Assembly: GCF_003570725.1 (NCBI RefSeq)
Contig: NZ_QWVS01000011.1
Span: 62,001-126,000 of the forward strand
Source of the DNA: Peribacillus asahii
GTDB taxonomy: Bacteria > Bacillota > Bacilli > Bacillales > DSM-1321
Length of the DNA: 64,000 bases
Direction of reading: 5' to 3'
The translations under genes were made by a program, and so were the position numbers. Shown here one piece after another: positions 25,233-33,870 of the stretch (position 1 is the first letter of the stretch; every line of letters starts with the position of its first letter). The notes beneath the pieces were generated by a model. The model was not told the DNA's origin and did no database searches. It saw only the letters and a program-made list of their open reading frames with translations.

Positions 25233-25943
25233 ATGAAGCAAATGGATGCACACGAAATTATTTCATTTATTGCGAATAGCAAAAAATCAACACCTGTAAA
25301 GGTTTATGTTAAAGGTGATTTAGAAGGTATCGATTTTGGAGCAGAATCTAAAACATTCATTACTGGAAACACAGGAGTTGTTTTCGGTGAGTGGGCGGAT
25401 ATTGAAGCAGCTCTTACTGCTGCTGGAAGCAAAATTGAAGACTATGTAATTGAAAATGATCGTCGTAACTCAGCGATTCCTTTATTAGATTTAAAAGGAA
25501 TCAAAGCTCGTATCGAGCCAGGCGTTACAATTCGCGATCAAGTGGAAATTGGCGACAATGCAGTTATTATGATGGGTGCAACAATCAATATTGGTGCTGT
25601 CATCGGTGAAGGTACAATGATCGATATGAATGCTACACTTGGTGGACGTGCAACAGTTGGAAAAAACGCTCACATCGGTGCTGGAAGCGTATTAGCAGGT
25701 GTAATTGAGCCGCCTTCTGCTAAACCAGTTGTTGTAGAAGATGACGTTCTGATTGGAGCAAACGTTGTTGTATTAGAAGGTGTAACGATTGGTAAAGGTT
25801 CTGTTATTGGAGCTGGTGCTGTCGTAACGAAAGATATTCCACCTTACTCTGTAGCAACGGGTGTACCTGCACGAGTTATTAAAGAAATCGATGAAAAAAC
25901 AAAATCAAAAACAGAGATTTTGCAAGAACTTCGTCAACTTTAA
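25233..25943 (+). CDS. dapH: Tetrahydrodipicolinate N-acetyltransferase DapH
   Basis: DapH acetylates tetrahydrodipicolinate with acetyl-CoA, the first committed step of the acetylated diaminopimelate branch. The 236-residue protein has an N-terminal helical domain (residues 1-85) and a left-handed parallel beta helix built of hexapeptide repeats ([21 protein letters not shown], split over about residues 105-190), ending [18 protein letters not shown]. Length and sequence equal the YkuQ/DapH family. AGGGGG precedes the ATG. dapL follows 77 bases downstream, separated by a terminator-like hairpin. Confidence 0.96.
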   Translation: MKQMDAHEIISFIANSKKSTPVKVYVKGDLEGIDFGAESKTFITGNTGVVFGEWADIEAALTAAGSKIEDYVIENDRRNSAIPLLDLKGIKARIEPGVTIRDQVEIGDNAVIMMGATINIGAVIGEGTMIDMNATLGGRATVGKNAHIGAGSVLAGVIEPPSAKPVVVEDDVLIGANVVVLEGVTIGKGSVIGAGAVVTKDIPPYSVATGVPARVIKEIDEKTKSKTEILQELRQL

Positions 25944-25968
25944 TTTTTTATGTACAATAAACAGGGGA

Positions 25969-25998
25969 GAGCGTGGATATTTTTTATCCGCGCTTTTC
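25969..25998 (+). terminator. Hairpin between dapH and dapL
   Basis: Stem AGCGTGGATA / TATCCGCGCT followed by TTTCTT. It lies between two genes of one pathway, so it may be an incomplete terminator or an mRNA processing/stability element. Confidence 0.5.
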
Positions 25999-26020
25999 TT
26001 AATAGAAAGGGAGTAGAATC

Positions 26021-27151
26021 ATGTCGCAATTAAGTCCATTTGTTGCTATTCGTCGGGACTTACATCAAATTCCGGAGATTGGCTTTCAAGAATTTAAAAC
26101 ACAAGCTTACTTATTAAACTATTTGCACAGTATTCAAAATGACCGAATGGAAATCGAAACGTGGCGAACAGGCATTTTTGTAAGAATTGCTGGAACGAAC
26201 CCGCGAAAAACGATAGGATACCGAGCAGATATTGATGGTTTACCGATTAAAGAACAAACTGAGTTAGCGTTTGCTTCTCAGCATGAAGATTATATGCATG
26301 CGTGTGGACATGATTTTCATATGAGTATTGCACTAGGTGTACTGACTCATTTTGCTAAGCATGCTATTGAAGATAATTTGTTATTTATTTTTCAACCTGC
26401 TGAAGAAGGACCTGGCGGGGCAGAGCCTATGATGAAATCAGAGACAATGCAGAAATGGAAGCCAGATATGATTGTTGCGCTGCATGTGGCTCCTGAATAC
26501 CCAGTCGGGACTATTGCTGTAAAAGAAGGATTATTATTTGCGAATACGTCTGAATTGTTCATCGATCTGAAAGGTAAAGGTGGACATGCTGCATACCCTC
26601 ATGAAACAAATGATATGGTGATTGCTGCTTGTCAATTAGTTGGCCAATTACAATCTATTGTATCTCGTAATGTGAATCCGCTTGATTCAGCTGTTATTAC
26701 AATTGGAAAGATTACGGGAGGAACTGTTCAAAATATTATTGCCGAAGAAGCTCGTTTAGAAGGGACTATTCGAACGTTGAACGCGGAGTCAATGAACAAG
26801 GTGAAGTCTAGAATTAGAGCGCTTGTAGAGGGAATAAAAGCAGGCTTTGAATGTGAAGCGGAAATTGATTATGGTTCAATGTATTATCAAGTGGATAATG
26901 AGGAACAATTAACACGAGAGTTTATGAAATTTACTGATGAAGCAGCAGAGGTAGATTTCTATCATTGTAAAGAGGCCATGACGGGAGAAGACTTTGGTTA
27001 TATGCTAAAAGAGATTCCTGGCTTTATGTTTTGGTTAGGAGTCCAATCGGAATATGGGCTGCATCATGCAAAGTTGAATCCAAATGAACGAGCGATTGAT
27101 CTAGCGATTACCCATTTAGTGAATTACTTTACATTTAAAGGTAATTCGTAA
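26021..27151 (+). CDS. dapL: N-acetyl-diaminopimelate deacetylase
   Basis: A 376-residue M20D-family amidohydrolase that removes acetate from N-acetyl-LL-diaminopimelate (YkuR/DapL). Metal-site motifs are visible: [11 protein letters not shown] (about residue 92), [13 protein letters not shown] (about 128) and the late histidine in [10 protein letters not shown] (about 350). The inserted dimerisation domain spans about residues 180-290, with [11 protein letters not shown] at its start. GAAAGGGAG precedes the ATG at 26021. With dapH upstream and patA elsewhere in the window, this completes the acetyl branch to LL-diaminopimelate. Confidence 0.94.
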   Translation: MSQLSPFVAIRRDLHQIPEIGFQEFKTQAYLLNYLHSIQNDRMEIETWRTGIFVRIAGTNPRKTIGYRADIDGLPIKEQTELAFASQHEDYMHACGHDFHMSIALGVLTHFAKHAIEDNLLFIFQPAEEGPGGAEPMMKSETMQKWKPDMIVALHVAPEYPVGTIAVKEGLLFANTSELFIDLKGKGGHAAYPHETNDMVIAACQLVGQLQSIVSRNVNPLDSAVITIGKITGGTVQNIIAEEARLEGTIRTLNAESMNKVKSRIRALVEGIKAGFECEAEIDYGSMYYQVDNEEQLTREFMKFTDEAAEVDFYHCKEAMTGEDFGYMLKEIPGFMFWLGVQSEYGLHHAKLNPNERAIDLAITHLVNYFTFKGNS

Positions 27152-27162
27152 TAATTATGAAA

Positions 27163-27177
27163 TTATAATTGTTAAAA
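27163..27177 (+). promoter_or_regulatory. PerR-box-like sequence upstream of the peroxiredoxin gene
   Basis: TTATAATTGTTAAAA matches 12 of 14 defined positions of the PerR consensus TTATAATNATTATAA. It lies 33 bases upstream of the predicted -35, not over the promoter core, so its role is unsure. Confidence 0.3.
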
Positions 27178-27210
27178 AGTGAAGCACATTCGACAAAATA
27201 AGCTAAATTC

Positions 27211-27239
27211 TTGACCTTACCATCATTTGGTTCTACAAT
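27211..27239 (+). promoter_or_regulatory. Promoter of the peroxiredoxin gene
   Basis: TTGACC, 17-base spacer, TACAAT: a good sigma-A pattern about 75 bases before the ykuU start. Confidence 0.7.
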
Positions 27240-27313
27240 AGACTATAGTGGTAAAAAATAACTGAGAATATTAATTCACATTCTCAATTGAATACATATT
27301 GGAGGGAATTTAA

Positions 27314-27856
27314 ATGGCAGAACGTTTTGTAGGAAAACAAGCACCACGCTTCGAAATGGAAGCAGTATTACCAAACAAAGAATTCGGAAAAGTAAGTCTT
27401 GAAGAAAACATTAAAAATGACAAATGGACAGTTTTATTCTTCTATCCAATGGACTTCACTTTTGTATGTCCAACAGAAATTACAGCATTATCTGATTGTT
27501 ATGATGAGTTTGAAGATCTTGATGCACAAGTAATCGGTGTATCAACAGATACAATTCATACTCACTTAGCTTGGATTAACACAGACCGTACAGATAATGG
27601 TCTTGGTGAGTTAAAGTACCCGCTTGCTGCTGATACAAATCATGTTGTATCTCGTGAGTATGGTGTATTAATTGAAGAAGAAGGGATTGCTCTTCGCGGT
27701 CTATTCATCATCAACCCAGAAGGTGAGCTTCAATATCAAGTAGTAAATCATAACAATATTGGTCGCGATGTTGATGAAACATTACGTGTACTACAAGCAC
27801 TTCAAACTGGTGGTCTTTGCCCAGCGAACTGGAGACCTGGTCAAAAAACACTTTAA
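27314..27856 (+). CDS. ykuU: Typical 2-Cys peroxiredoxin (YkuU)
   Basis: A 180-residue AhpC/Prx1-type peroxiredoxin. The peroxidatic cysteine is in FYPMDFTFVCPTE (about residue 52), the arginine of the active site lies in the segment ending ALRGLFIINPEG, and the resolving cysteine in GGLCPANWRPG (about 169). It reduces hydrogen peroxide and organic hydroperoxides in the cytoplasm. It matches B. subtilis YkuU in position and sequence. It has its own good promoter and ends at a strong terminator; the thioredoxin-like ykuV lies next to it, a plausible reductant. Confidence 0.95.
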   Translation: MAERFVGKQAPRFEMEAVLPNKEFGKVSLEENIKNDKWTVLFFYPMDFTFVCPTEITALSDCYDEFEDLDAQVIGVSTDTIHTHLAWINTDRTDNGLGELKYPLAADTNHVVSREYGVLIEEEGIALRGLFIINPEGELQYQVVNHNNIGRDVDETLRVLQALQTGGLCPANWRPGQKTL

Positions 27857-27880
27857 GTTTCATTTACTGACTATTAATAG

Positions 27881-27912
27881 TAAGACCTAACTTATTAGTT
27901 AGGTCTTTTTTT
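27881..27912 (+). terminator. Terminator after ykuU
   Basis: Stem AAGACCTAACT / AGTTAGGTCTT with seven T. Confidence 0.85.
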
Positions 27913-27998
27913 AAAGATAGGTGTATCCAATTCGAGTAACACAAACGATGAACATATACGCTTTAGACGGTGATATGTATATAATGGAGGGGTTTACG

Positions 27999-28454
27999 AT
28001 GAAATTACGCGATCAAATGCCAGAGTTAAATGGTGCAACAGAATGGTTAAATGGAGAAGTAACGAAAGCTGAATTGATTGGTGAAAAACCAACGTTAATT
28101 CATTTTTGGTCAATCAGTTGTCATCTTTGTAAGGAAGCTATGCCGCAAATTAATGAGTTTAGAGATAATTATAAAGATAAATTAAATGTAGTGGCTGTAC
28201 ATATGCCGCGTTCTGAGAAAGATTTAAATGTAGATGAAATTAAACAAATTGCAGCGGAACATGACATTACTCAACCAATTTATATAGACAGTGAATTGAA
28301 ATTGAATGATGCTTTTGAGAATCAATATGTTCCAGCTTATTATGTGTTTGATAAAGAAGGAAAGCTTCGTCATTTCCAAGCAGGTGGAAGCGGAATGAAA
28401 ATGCTTGAGAAACGTGTGAACCGTGTTCTTGCTGAAAACGAACAAGCTGAATAA
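27999..28454 (+). CDS. ykuV: Thiol-disulfide oxidoreductase YkuV
   Basis: A 151-residue thioredoxin-fold protein almost identical in its motifs to B. subtilis YkuV. The redox pair is CHLC in HFWSISCHLCKEAMP (about residues 41-44), the cis-proline loop is NQYVPAYYVFD (about 118), and the C-terminus has GGSGMKMLEKRVNRVL. No signal peptide is present, so it acts in the cytoplasm. The ATG at 27999 has GGAGGGG upstream; the frame extends to 27921 but those codons contain the terminator-distal leader. The neighbouring peroxiredoxin may be a partner (inference). Confidence 0.93.
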   Translation: MKLRDQMPELNGATEWLNGEVTKAELIGEKPTLIHFWSISCHLCKEAMPQINEFRDNYKDKLNVVAVHMPRSEKDLNVDEIKQIAAEHDITQPIYIDSELKLNDAFENQYVPAYYVFDKEGKLRHFQAGGSGMKMLEKRVNRVLAENEQAE

Positions 28455-28562
28455 GCCCTTAGAAGTCCTTAGTCATGCTATAACAGTTCGTTTTATACCT
28501 ATTAATGGTTAATATGGTAACATATTACTAGATACGGCTAAGGGATGTTTGGAGGGGTGACA

Positions 28563-29225
28563 GTGAAAAAAGTGTTTGCGGTAATTGGTCTAGGTCGTTT
28601 TGGTGGCAGTATTGTTAGAACGCTTGCTCAAGAAGGTATGGAAGTTCTAGCAATCGATGCAGATGAGGATCGTGTAAATGAATTTGCCAAAATTGCTTCA
28701 CATGCCATCGTCGGGGATACGACAGATGAAAATGTACTTAAAAGCATTGGCATTAGTAATTTTGATCATGTCATCGTCGCAATCGGTGAAAATATCCAAG
28801 CCAGTATATTAACGACGCTTATGTTAAAAGAATTAGGTGTAGATCATGTAACGGTGAAAGCGCAAAATGACTATCATGAAAAAGTCTTGCGTAAAATTGG
28901 GGCTGACACAGTTGTTCATCCAGAACGGGATATGGGGCGTAGAATTGCTCATAATATCGTTTCCAATAATATATTAGATTACTTGGAGCTTTCTGAGGAT
29001 CATTCAATTGTCGAGATTGTCGCAAGTGAGAAAATGAGTGGGAAGTCTATTTTTGATCTTAATATTCGAGCTCGTTATGGACTCAATATTGTGGCTATTA
29101 AAAGGGGAACTAATATTAATGTTTCTCCACAGGCCCATGATGCCATTAACGCAGGTGATATTCTCATTGTAGTCGGCGCAGATACAGATATTAGTCGTTT
29201 TGAAAGAAAATTGTGTGGTGTTTAA
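28563..29225 (+). CDS. ktrC: KtrC: RCK regulator of potassium uptake
   Basis: A 220-residue cytoplasmic regulatory subunit of Ktr-type K+ channels. The N-terminal RCK_N domain binds ATP/ADP through GLGRFGGSIVR (residues 9-19) and the acidic end of strand two (AIDADEDRV). The C-terminal RCK_C domain (about 135-220) is the part that binds cyclic-di-AMP in KtrC/KtrA of Firmicutes. The GTG at 28563 is taken as start because GGAGGGGTG lies just before it; the ATG at 28545 overlaps that site. The membrane partner KtrD/KtrB is not in the window. Confidence 0.92.
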   Translation: MKKVFAVIGLGRFGGSIVRTLAQEGMEVLAIDADEDRVNEFAKIASHAIVGDTTDENVLKSIGISNFDHVIVAIGENIQASILTTLMLKELGVDHVTVKAQNDYHEKVLRKIGADTVVHPERDMGRRIAHNIVSNNILDYLELSEDHSIVEIVASEKMSGKSIFDLNIRARYGLNIVAIKRGTNINVSPQAHDAINAGDILIVVGADTDISRFERKLCGV

Positions 29226-29230
29226 AGCAT

Positions 29231-29268
29231 AAAAAAGTAAGCATGTGAGTCGATGCTTGCTTTTTTTG
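29231..29268 (+). terminator. Terminator after ktrC
   Basis: Stem AAGCAT / ATGCTT extended by flanking A/T runs, ending in seven T. Confidence 0.65.
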
Positions 29269-29310
29269 TGCTTTTTACGATATATATAACGTAATAACGA
29301 TTAGAATAAC

Positions 29311-29352
29311 AAAAAAAAGCCTCTAGCTAAAATGTGCTAGAGGCTTTTTTTA
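29311..29352. terminator. Bidirectional terminator between ktrC and rnjA
   Basis: Perfect stem AAAAAGCCTCTAGC / GCTAGAGGCTTTTT with A and T tracts on both sides; it overlaps the last codon of rnjA. Confidence 0.85.
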
Positions 29353-31017
29353 TACTTCCATAATGATTGGTAAAATCATTGGACGACGTTTTGTTTTTTC
29401 ATATAGGAATGGAGCTAGTGTGTCAGTAATTTCATTTTTAATTTCTGACCATTGTGTTGTTTTACGCTCCATGACTTTGTTTAAGTGTTTAGAAATTAAT
29501 GCTTGAGCATCGTTGATTAAGTCACCAGATTCTCTCATATAAACAAATCCACGAGAAATAATGTCTGGTCCTGCTGAGATTTTAAACTCTTTCATATTAA
29601 TGCTGACAACGACAACAACCAATCCTTCCTCTGAAAGGATGCGACGGTCACGTAGAACGATATTTCCGATGTCGCCAATTCCGTTTCCATCGATATAAAC
29701 GGATCCAGAAGGGATTTTTCCAGCTACTTGCGCTGTGTTTTCGCTTAACGCAAGTACCTCGCCGTTATCCATGATAAAGCAGTTTTCTTCAGGTACACCA
29801 CAATCGATAGCATGTTGAGCGTGCAATTTTTGCATGCGATATTCTCCGTGAATTGGCATAAAGAACTTCGGTTTAATTAGACGCAGCATTAGCTTTTGTT
29901 CTTGCTGACCGCCATGACCAGATGTGTGAATATCACTTAATGGTCCAGAGATGACATCTGCACCAGCTCGATATAACTGATTGATCGTTCTAGATACGCT
30001 GACTGTGTTCCCTGGAATAGGAGATGAAGAAAAGACCACGGTATCCCCAGGGATAATTTGGATTTGACGATGCGTTCCGTTCGCAATACGAGAAAGGGCA
30101 GCCATCGGTTCGCCTTGGCTACCTGTACATAGAATTGTCACACGGTTAGCTGGCATTCTATTGATGCTTTGTGCATCCATAAAAGTATCTTTTGGTGCAG
30201 TAATATAGCCTAGTTCTTGTCCAATTGTAATAGCTGCTTCCATACTGCGTCCAAAGACAGCGATTTTGCGTCCGTTTGCCACTGCTGCTTCGACAACTTG
30301 TTGAAGACGATGAATATTTGAAGCAAACGTAGCAAAAATAATTCGCCCATCTACTTTACGGAACACATCATGAATCGTATCGCCAACGCGACGTTCTGAC
30401 ATCGTAAAGTTAGGGACTTCACTGTTTGTACTATCTGATAGTAAACAAAGCACGCCCTCTTTTCCGATTTCAGCCATCTTTGTTAAGTTAGCTGGCTCAC
30501 CGACAGGAGTAAAGTCGAATTTAAAATCTCCTGTATGGACGATTTGTCCAGGTGGTGTTTTGACAACAATTCCATATGAATCTGGAATACTGTGAGTTGT
30601 ACGGAAGAAAGACACCGATGTTTTTCGGAATTTAATAACTTCATCTTCTGTAATTTCGATTAATTTTGTCTGACGTAATAGACCGTGCTCTTCTAATTTA
30701 TTACGAAGCAGTCCAAGTGCAAGTTTACCACCGTATACAGGAATGTTTACTTTTCGAAGAAGGTAAGGAATTCCGCCAATATGGTCTTCATGCCCGTGCG
30801 TAATAAATACTCCCTTAATTTTATCTACATTTTTTTCTAAGTAGCTGTAATCAGGAATGACATAATCGATACCGAGAAGTTCATCTTCTGGGAATTTAAT
30901 TCCAGCATCAATGATGACAATTTCGTCCTGAAATTGAACAGCATAAGTATTTTTACCGATTTCGCCTAGACCGCCCAATGCGAAAACGGCTGTTTGATCG
31001 TTTTTGACAAATTTCAT
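29350..31017 (-). CDS. rnjA: Ribonuclease J1
   Basis: A 555-residue RNase J1, the 5'-to-3' exo- and endoribonuclease central to mRNA decay and 16S rRNA maturation in Firmicutes. The metallo-beta-lactamase core has HGHEDHIGG (zinc ligands, about residues 74-79), HTGDFKFD (about 162) and the beta-CASP domain in the middle; [13 protein letters not shown] and [14 protein letters not shown] carry later ligands. The C-terminal domain (about 450-555) is present. It starts three bases after the rpoY stop with a ribosome binding site inside rpoY, so the pair is translationally linked, as in B. subtilis. Confidence 0.97.
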   Translation of the reverse strand: MKFVKNDQTAVFALGGLGEIGKNTYAVQFQDEIVIIDAGIKFPEDELLGIDYVIPDYSYLEKNVDKIKGVFITHGHEDHIGGIPYLLRKVNIPVYGGKLALGLLRNKLEEHGLLRQTKLIEITEDEVIKFRKTSVSFFRTTHSIPDSYGIVVKTPPGQIVHTGDFKFDFTPVGEPANLTKMAEIGKEGVLCLLSDSTNSEVPNFTMSERRVGDTIHDVFRKVDGRIIFATFASNIHRLQQVVEAAVANGRKIAVFGRSMEAAITIGQELGYITAPKDTFMDAQSINRMPANRVTILCTGSQGEPMAALSRIANGTHRQIQIIPGDTVVFSSSPIPGNTVSVSRTINQLYRAGADVISGPLSDIHTSGHGGQQEQKLMLRLIKPKFFMPIHGEYRMQKLHAQHAIDCGVPEENCFIMDNGEVLALSENTAQVAGKIPSGSVYIDGNGIGDIGNIVLRDRRILSEEGLVVVVVSINMKEFKISAGPDIISRGFVYMRESGDLINDAQALISKHLNKVMERKTTQWSEIKNEITDTLAPFLYEKTKRRPMILPIIMEV

Positions 31018-31020
31018 AAA

Positions 31021-31233
31021 TTATCCTAGCTCCAATACTTTATAATCTTCGTTTTGTTTTTCATAATCTAAATAAGCTCCTTCAACAACTTCCACGTATT
31101 CTACGTTAAAGGGTTTTTGTTTTAACTTTTGACGAACGTCGCGAACAGATTTTCCCTCTACATAAAGAATTTGCGTGTTTTCTCTAATTGGAACCTCTGC
31201 TATATTTACTTGATGGTATACCTTAAAAATCAT
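31021..31233 (-). CDS. rpoY: RNA polymerase epsilon subunit RpoY
   Basis: A 70-residue protein matching YkzG/RpoY, the small auxiliary subunit of Firmicutes RNA polymerase. Conserved stretches are MIFKVYHQ, VPIRENTQ, YVEGKSVRDVR and FNVEYVEVVEGAYLDYEK. The GAGGAGAG site lies eight bases before the ATG. It heads the rpoY-rnjA operon, an arrangement conserved across Bacillales that ties transcription to RNA decay genes. Confidence 0.95.
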   Translation of the reverse strand: MIFKVYHQVNIAEVPIRENTQILYVEGKSVRDVRQKLKQKPFNVEYVEVVEGAYLDYEKQNEDYKVLELG

Positions 31234-31609
31234 AATAATCTCTCCTCGTTTAATTACATTGCTTGTTTCATTATATATAAAAACAACAAATTTTTCATGT
31301 TTTACAACATCATACCAATAGAAAACTAGTTGTACTGCGTGTTAAACATCATATTAGTCACATAAAACTTTATTTGAATAATGAGTGATATGATAGACTA
31401 TTGTTAATTAAAACTAATTAATCAATAAAACTGTACGTAAATAGTGTAACATATATGTATCGTTGGAAACGCCTATATATGTAATCCGTAAGAAGTACAC
31501 TTAAATAAAACTTTACAATAAGGAAGAAGTCCTTCGCAAGTTTTAGAAGGACCGTTTTAAAAAAATATCGCAAATAGGTAATGTACCAGTAGATTAAGTT
31601 GACGCAAAT
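31234..31609. other. Intergenic region upstream of rpoY
   Basis: AT-rich region of about 375 bases that should contain the rpoY-rnjA promoter. An inverted repeat GTCCTTC / GAAGGAC at 31530-31553 could end a leftward transcript from the small ORF at 31610-31693. No other structure stands out. Confidence 0.35.
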
Positions 31610-31693
31610 TCATAGAGGTACTTTAGGCGATGGATTTTTTCTAAGAAGATCATTCCATTGTTTAAGCAGTTTTTTACGCAGCTTTTTTAACAT
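31610..31693 (-). CDS. Possible 27-residue basic amphipathic peptide
   Basis: ATG at 31693 with GGGAG ten bases upstream, then 27 codons and TGA. The first 20 residues (MLKKLRKKLLKQWNDLLRK) form a lysine/leucine amphipathic helix with a single tryptophan; the tail is NPSPKVPL. It lies alone in a gap of over 700 bases between rpoY and ykrA, with an inverted repeat 60 bases beyond its stop. It could be a membrane-active or regulatory small protein, or a toxin-like peptide. I do not recognise a family, and a chance ORF cannot be excluded. Confidence 0.4.
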   Translation of the reverse strand: MLKKLRKKLLKQWNDLLRKNPSPKVPL

Positions 31694-31969
31694 GGTGATC
31701 ACGCTCCCTTGATATTATTGTATAGCAATATTTAATAATGTAAATATTTCTTTGTAGTACTTGCCGTATTTTTCTAAAAAGCGGTAGTCGATATAGTAAC
31801 CATTTGAAATACAAGAGTGGTTTATTCATCATTATCATATGTCATTTTGGTAATAAATTACGTTGATAAATATGGGAATTTGAATGAAGTAGAAAAGAAA
31901 TGGTGACTTGACTAATAAATAGGGAAATTTATTACATAATGAAAACAAATGATAGGAAGTGAAGGTAGA

Positions 31970-32740
31970 GTGAAAATTGTATTTTTTGATATAGATGGCA
32001 CGTTACTTGATCATGATAAGAAATTACCAAGTTCAACAAAAAAAGCGATTAAACAATTACAGAATAATGGGGTTTTTGTGGCCATTGCAACAGGGCGTTC
32101 GCCGTTTATGTTCGAATCGTTACGAGAAGAATTAAACATTGATACGTTTGTAAGTTTTAATGGGCAATATGTAGTATTTGAAAAAGAAGTGGTCTATCGA
32201 AATCCATTAAAGATTAGTGAGCTGAAAAAGCTGCATGAAACGGCAGAGAAATATAATCATACTCCGATTGTTTTTATGGATGAAGCAACAATGAAATCTA
32301 GTGTGGCCAACCATGAGCGAATCCAAGAAGCGTTAGGAAGTTTGCGGTTCCCGCATCCTGATGTAGAAGCGGATTTCTATGAACAGCACGATGTATATCA
32401 AGCGTTGTTATTTTGTACAGAAGAGGAAGAGGAGCGATTTAGCGAGCACTGTGACTCCTTCCGTTTTATCCGTTGGCATCAATATTCTACGGATGTTCTG
32501 CCGAGTGATGGTTCAAAGGCGGAAGGAATTAAAATGCTTATGGAACATGTTGGGTTTCAGTTAGAAGATGTTTATGCATTTGGGGATGGACTAAATGATA
32601 TTGAGATGCTAGAAGCCGTTGGTCATGGTATAGCGATGGGGAATGCTGCTTCAACTGTAAAGGAACATGCGGATTATGTAACAAAAGATGTGGGGGAAGA
32701 AGGAATTTATTATGGATTAAAGAAACTGCAGCTTATTTGA
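31970..32740 (+). CDS. ykrA: HAD-superfamily (Cof-type) phosphatase YkrA
   Basis: A 256-residue Cof-type HAD phosphatase. Motif I is FFDIDGTLLD (nucleophile Asp8), motif II AIATGRSP (about residue 38), a C2-type cap spans about 80-190, and motifs III/IV are SDGSKAEGIKML and AFGDGLNDIEML (about 205). Such enzymes hydrolyse sugar phosphates, flavin mononucleotide or similar metabolites; the specific substrate is unknown. The GTG at 31970 is preferred: GAAGGTAGA precedes it and the family begins with this strand. The ATG at 31949 has no ribosome binding site. Confidence 0.88.
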   Translation: MKIVFFDIDGTLLDHDKKLPSSTKKAIKQLQNNGVFVAIATGRSPFMFESLREELNIDTFVSFNGQYVVFEKEVVYRNPLKISELKKLHETAEKYNHTPIVFMDEATMKSSVANHERIQEALGSLRFPHPDVEADFYEQHDVYQALLFCTEEEEERFSEHCDSFRFIRWHQYSTDVLPSDGSKAEGIKMLMEHVGFQLEDVYAFGDGLNDIEMLEAVGHGIAMGNAASTVKEHADYVTKDVGEEGIYYGLKKLQLI

Positions 32741-32803
32741 AGATTGTGTTACATAGCATTGTGTGTAACACATATGAGCCAAAAACAACAGTGTCATGTA
32801 AAA

Positions 32804-32836
32804 AGAGCCTCCCTTGCATAGCGCAAGAGAGGCTTC
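32804..32836. terminator. Bidirectional terminator
   Basis: Stem AGCCTCCCTTGC / GCAAGAGAGGCT between convergent ykrA and def. Confidence 0.7.
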
Positions 32837-32880
32837 TCGTAGTTTACTAACAATTAAGTTCTTGAAGCTGAAGTTTCATT

Positions 32881-33435
32881 CTACCTTTCGATGGCGATTG
32901 AGTTGGGTGGAATACTAAAAGGGTCTTCTTTATTAATATGATCATAAAACATAATTCCGTTTAGATGGTCGATTTCATGTTGAAAGCAAATAGCGGCAAG
33001 TCCTTTTAGTCTAAGTTTGACTTCTTCGCCTTCAAGTGTCGTTCCAGTTACGGTAATTCTAGCATACCGAGGAACATAACCAGGTACAACGCGATCCACA
33101 GAGAGGCAGCCTTCACCAGCTGTTAAATAAGCCTTTTCCACAGAATGACTAATAATTTTTGGGTTGAAGAGGGCATAACTATATAATTTACCCTTACCAT
33201 CTGTTAAATGGACGGCAATCATTCGTTTTGATATATTAATTTGTGGAGCGGCGAGTCCGATTCCGGGACGTAAATTGTATTGTTGAACTAGTTCTGGATT
33301 TTGACTGTTTTGTACATACTCCATTAGGCTGGCTAAAATTTGTTTATCTTCTTCTGACGCAGGAAGAGGAACTGCCTCAGCTACTTTTCTTAAGGTAGGT
33401 TCTCCTTCTTTAATAATATCTTTTGTTGTTAACAT
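32881..33435 (-). CDS. defB: Peptide deformylase (DefB type)
   Basis: A 184-residue peptide deformylase, the same length as B. subtilis YkrB/DefB. It removes the formyl group from nascent protein N-termini. The three motifs that form the metal site are GIGLAAPQI (about residue 58), EGCLS (about 108) and HEIDHLNG (about 154). The internal insertion is that of type 2 deformylases of Gram-positive bacteria. The ATG at 33435 is used, with GGGGTG six bases upstream; the GTG at 33444 lies inside that site. Confidence 0.96.
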   Translation of the reverse strand: MLTTKDIIKEGEPTLRKVAEAVPLPASEEDKQILASLMEYVQNSQNPELVQQYNLRPGIGLAAPQINISKRMIAVHLTDGKGKLYSYALFNPKIISHSVEKAYLTAGEGCLSVDRVVPGYVPRYARITVTGTTLEGEEVKLRLKGLAAICFQHEIDHLNGIMFYDHINKEDPFSIPPNSIAIER

Positions 33436-33568
33436 GTTTTGCACCCCGATTTTTTTATGTATGTTATCATTTTAACAAAATGAACAAGAAATTGTTAAAT
33501 AGATACACAAAATAGGATAAAAAATGAAGCGGGGAGTAAGAACTCCCCAATCTTACCATATAGTCATA

Positions 33569-33715
33569 TTAGAAGCACAGACAAGCACCGACGATAATAA
33601 GCAGAATGAATAGGACAACGATTAACGCAAATCCTCCTACTGCACCGCAGCCACCATAACCGTAGGAAGGAGCAACAGGGTAACAACAAGCTTGATTATA
33701 GCCTCCGTAGAACAT
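33569..33715 (-). CDS. YjcZ-family sporulation-type small membrane protein
   Basis: A 48-residue protein. The N-terminal half is rich in Gly, Tyr and Cys (MFYGGYNQACCYP, YGYGGCG); the C-terminal half is one membrane helix with the family signature GGFALIVVLFILLIIVGA. The YjcZ/YnzH type of small sporulation protein is found only in spore-forming Bacillales and is of unknown function. GGAGGTAT lies before the ATG. It is a single gene between def and ykyA. Confidence 0.85.
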   Translation of the reverse strand: MFYGGYNQACCYPVAPSYGYGGCGAVGGFALIVVLFILLIIVGACLCF

Positions 33716-33870
33716 ATGTGATACCTCCATATATAATATTTTGAAACATGATCATTTTGGTTTCCCAAACGATTACTATAGCCTATGCATAACGCAGCAA
33801 ATCGTGTAGGCGGGGGCCCTGTTCATAAATAAATTCATCAATAAAATTATGAAGGGGAGGTAAGTGATGG

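Noticed and set aside
28455..28562. c-di-AMP (ydaO) riboswitch in front of ktrC
   Set aside because: The intergenic region is too short and no ydaO core sequence is visible; that riboswitch normally precedes ktrAB-type genes.
32379..32564. 61-residue frame inside ykrA
   Set aside because: Out-of-frame shadow of a clear HAD phosphatase gene.
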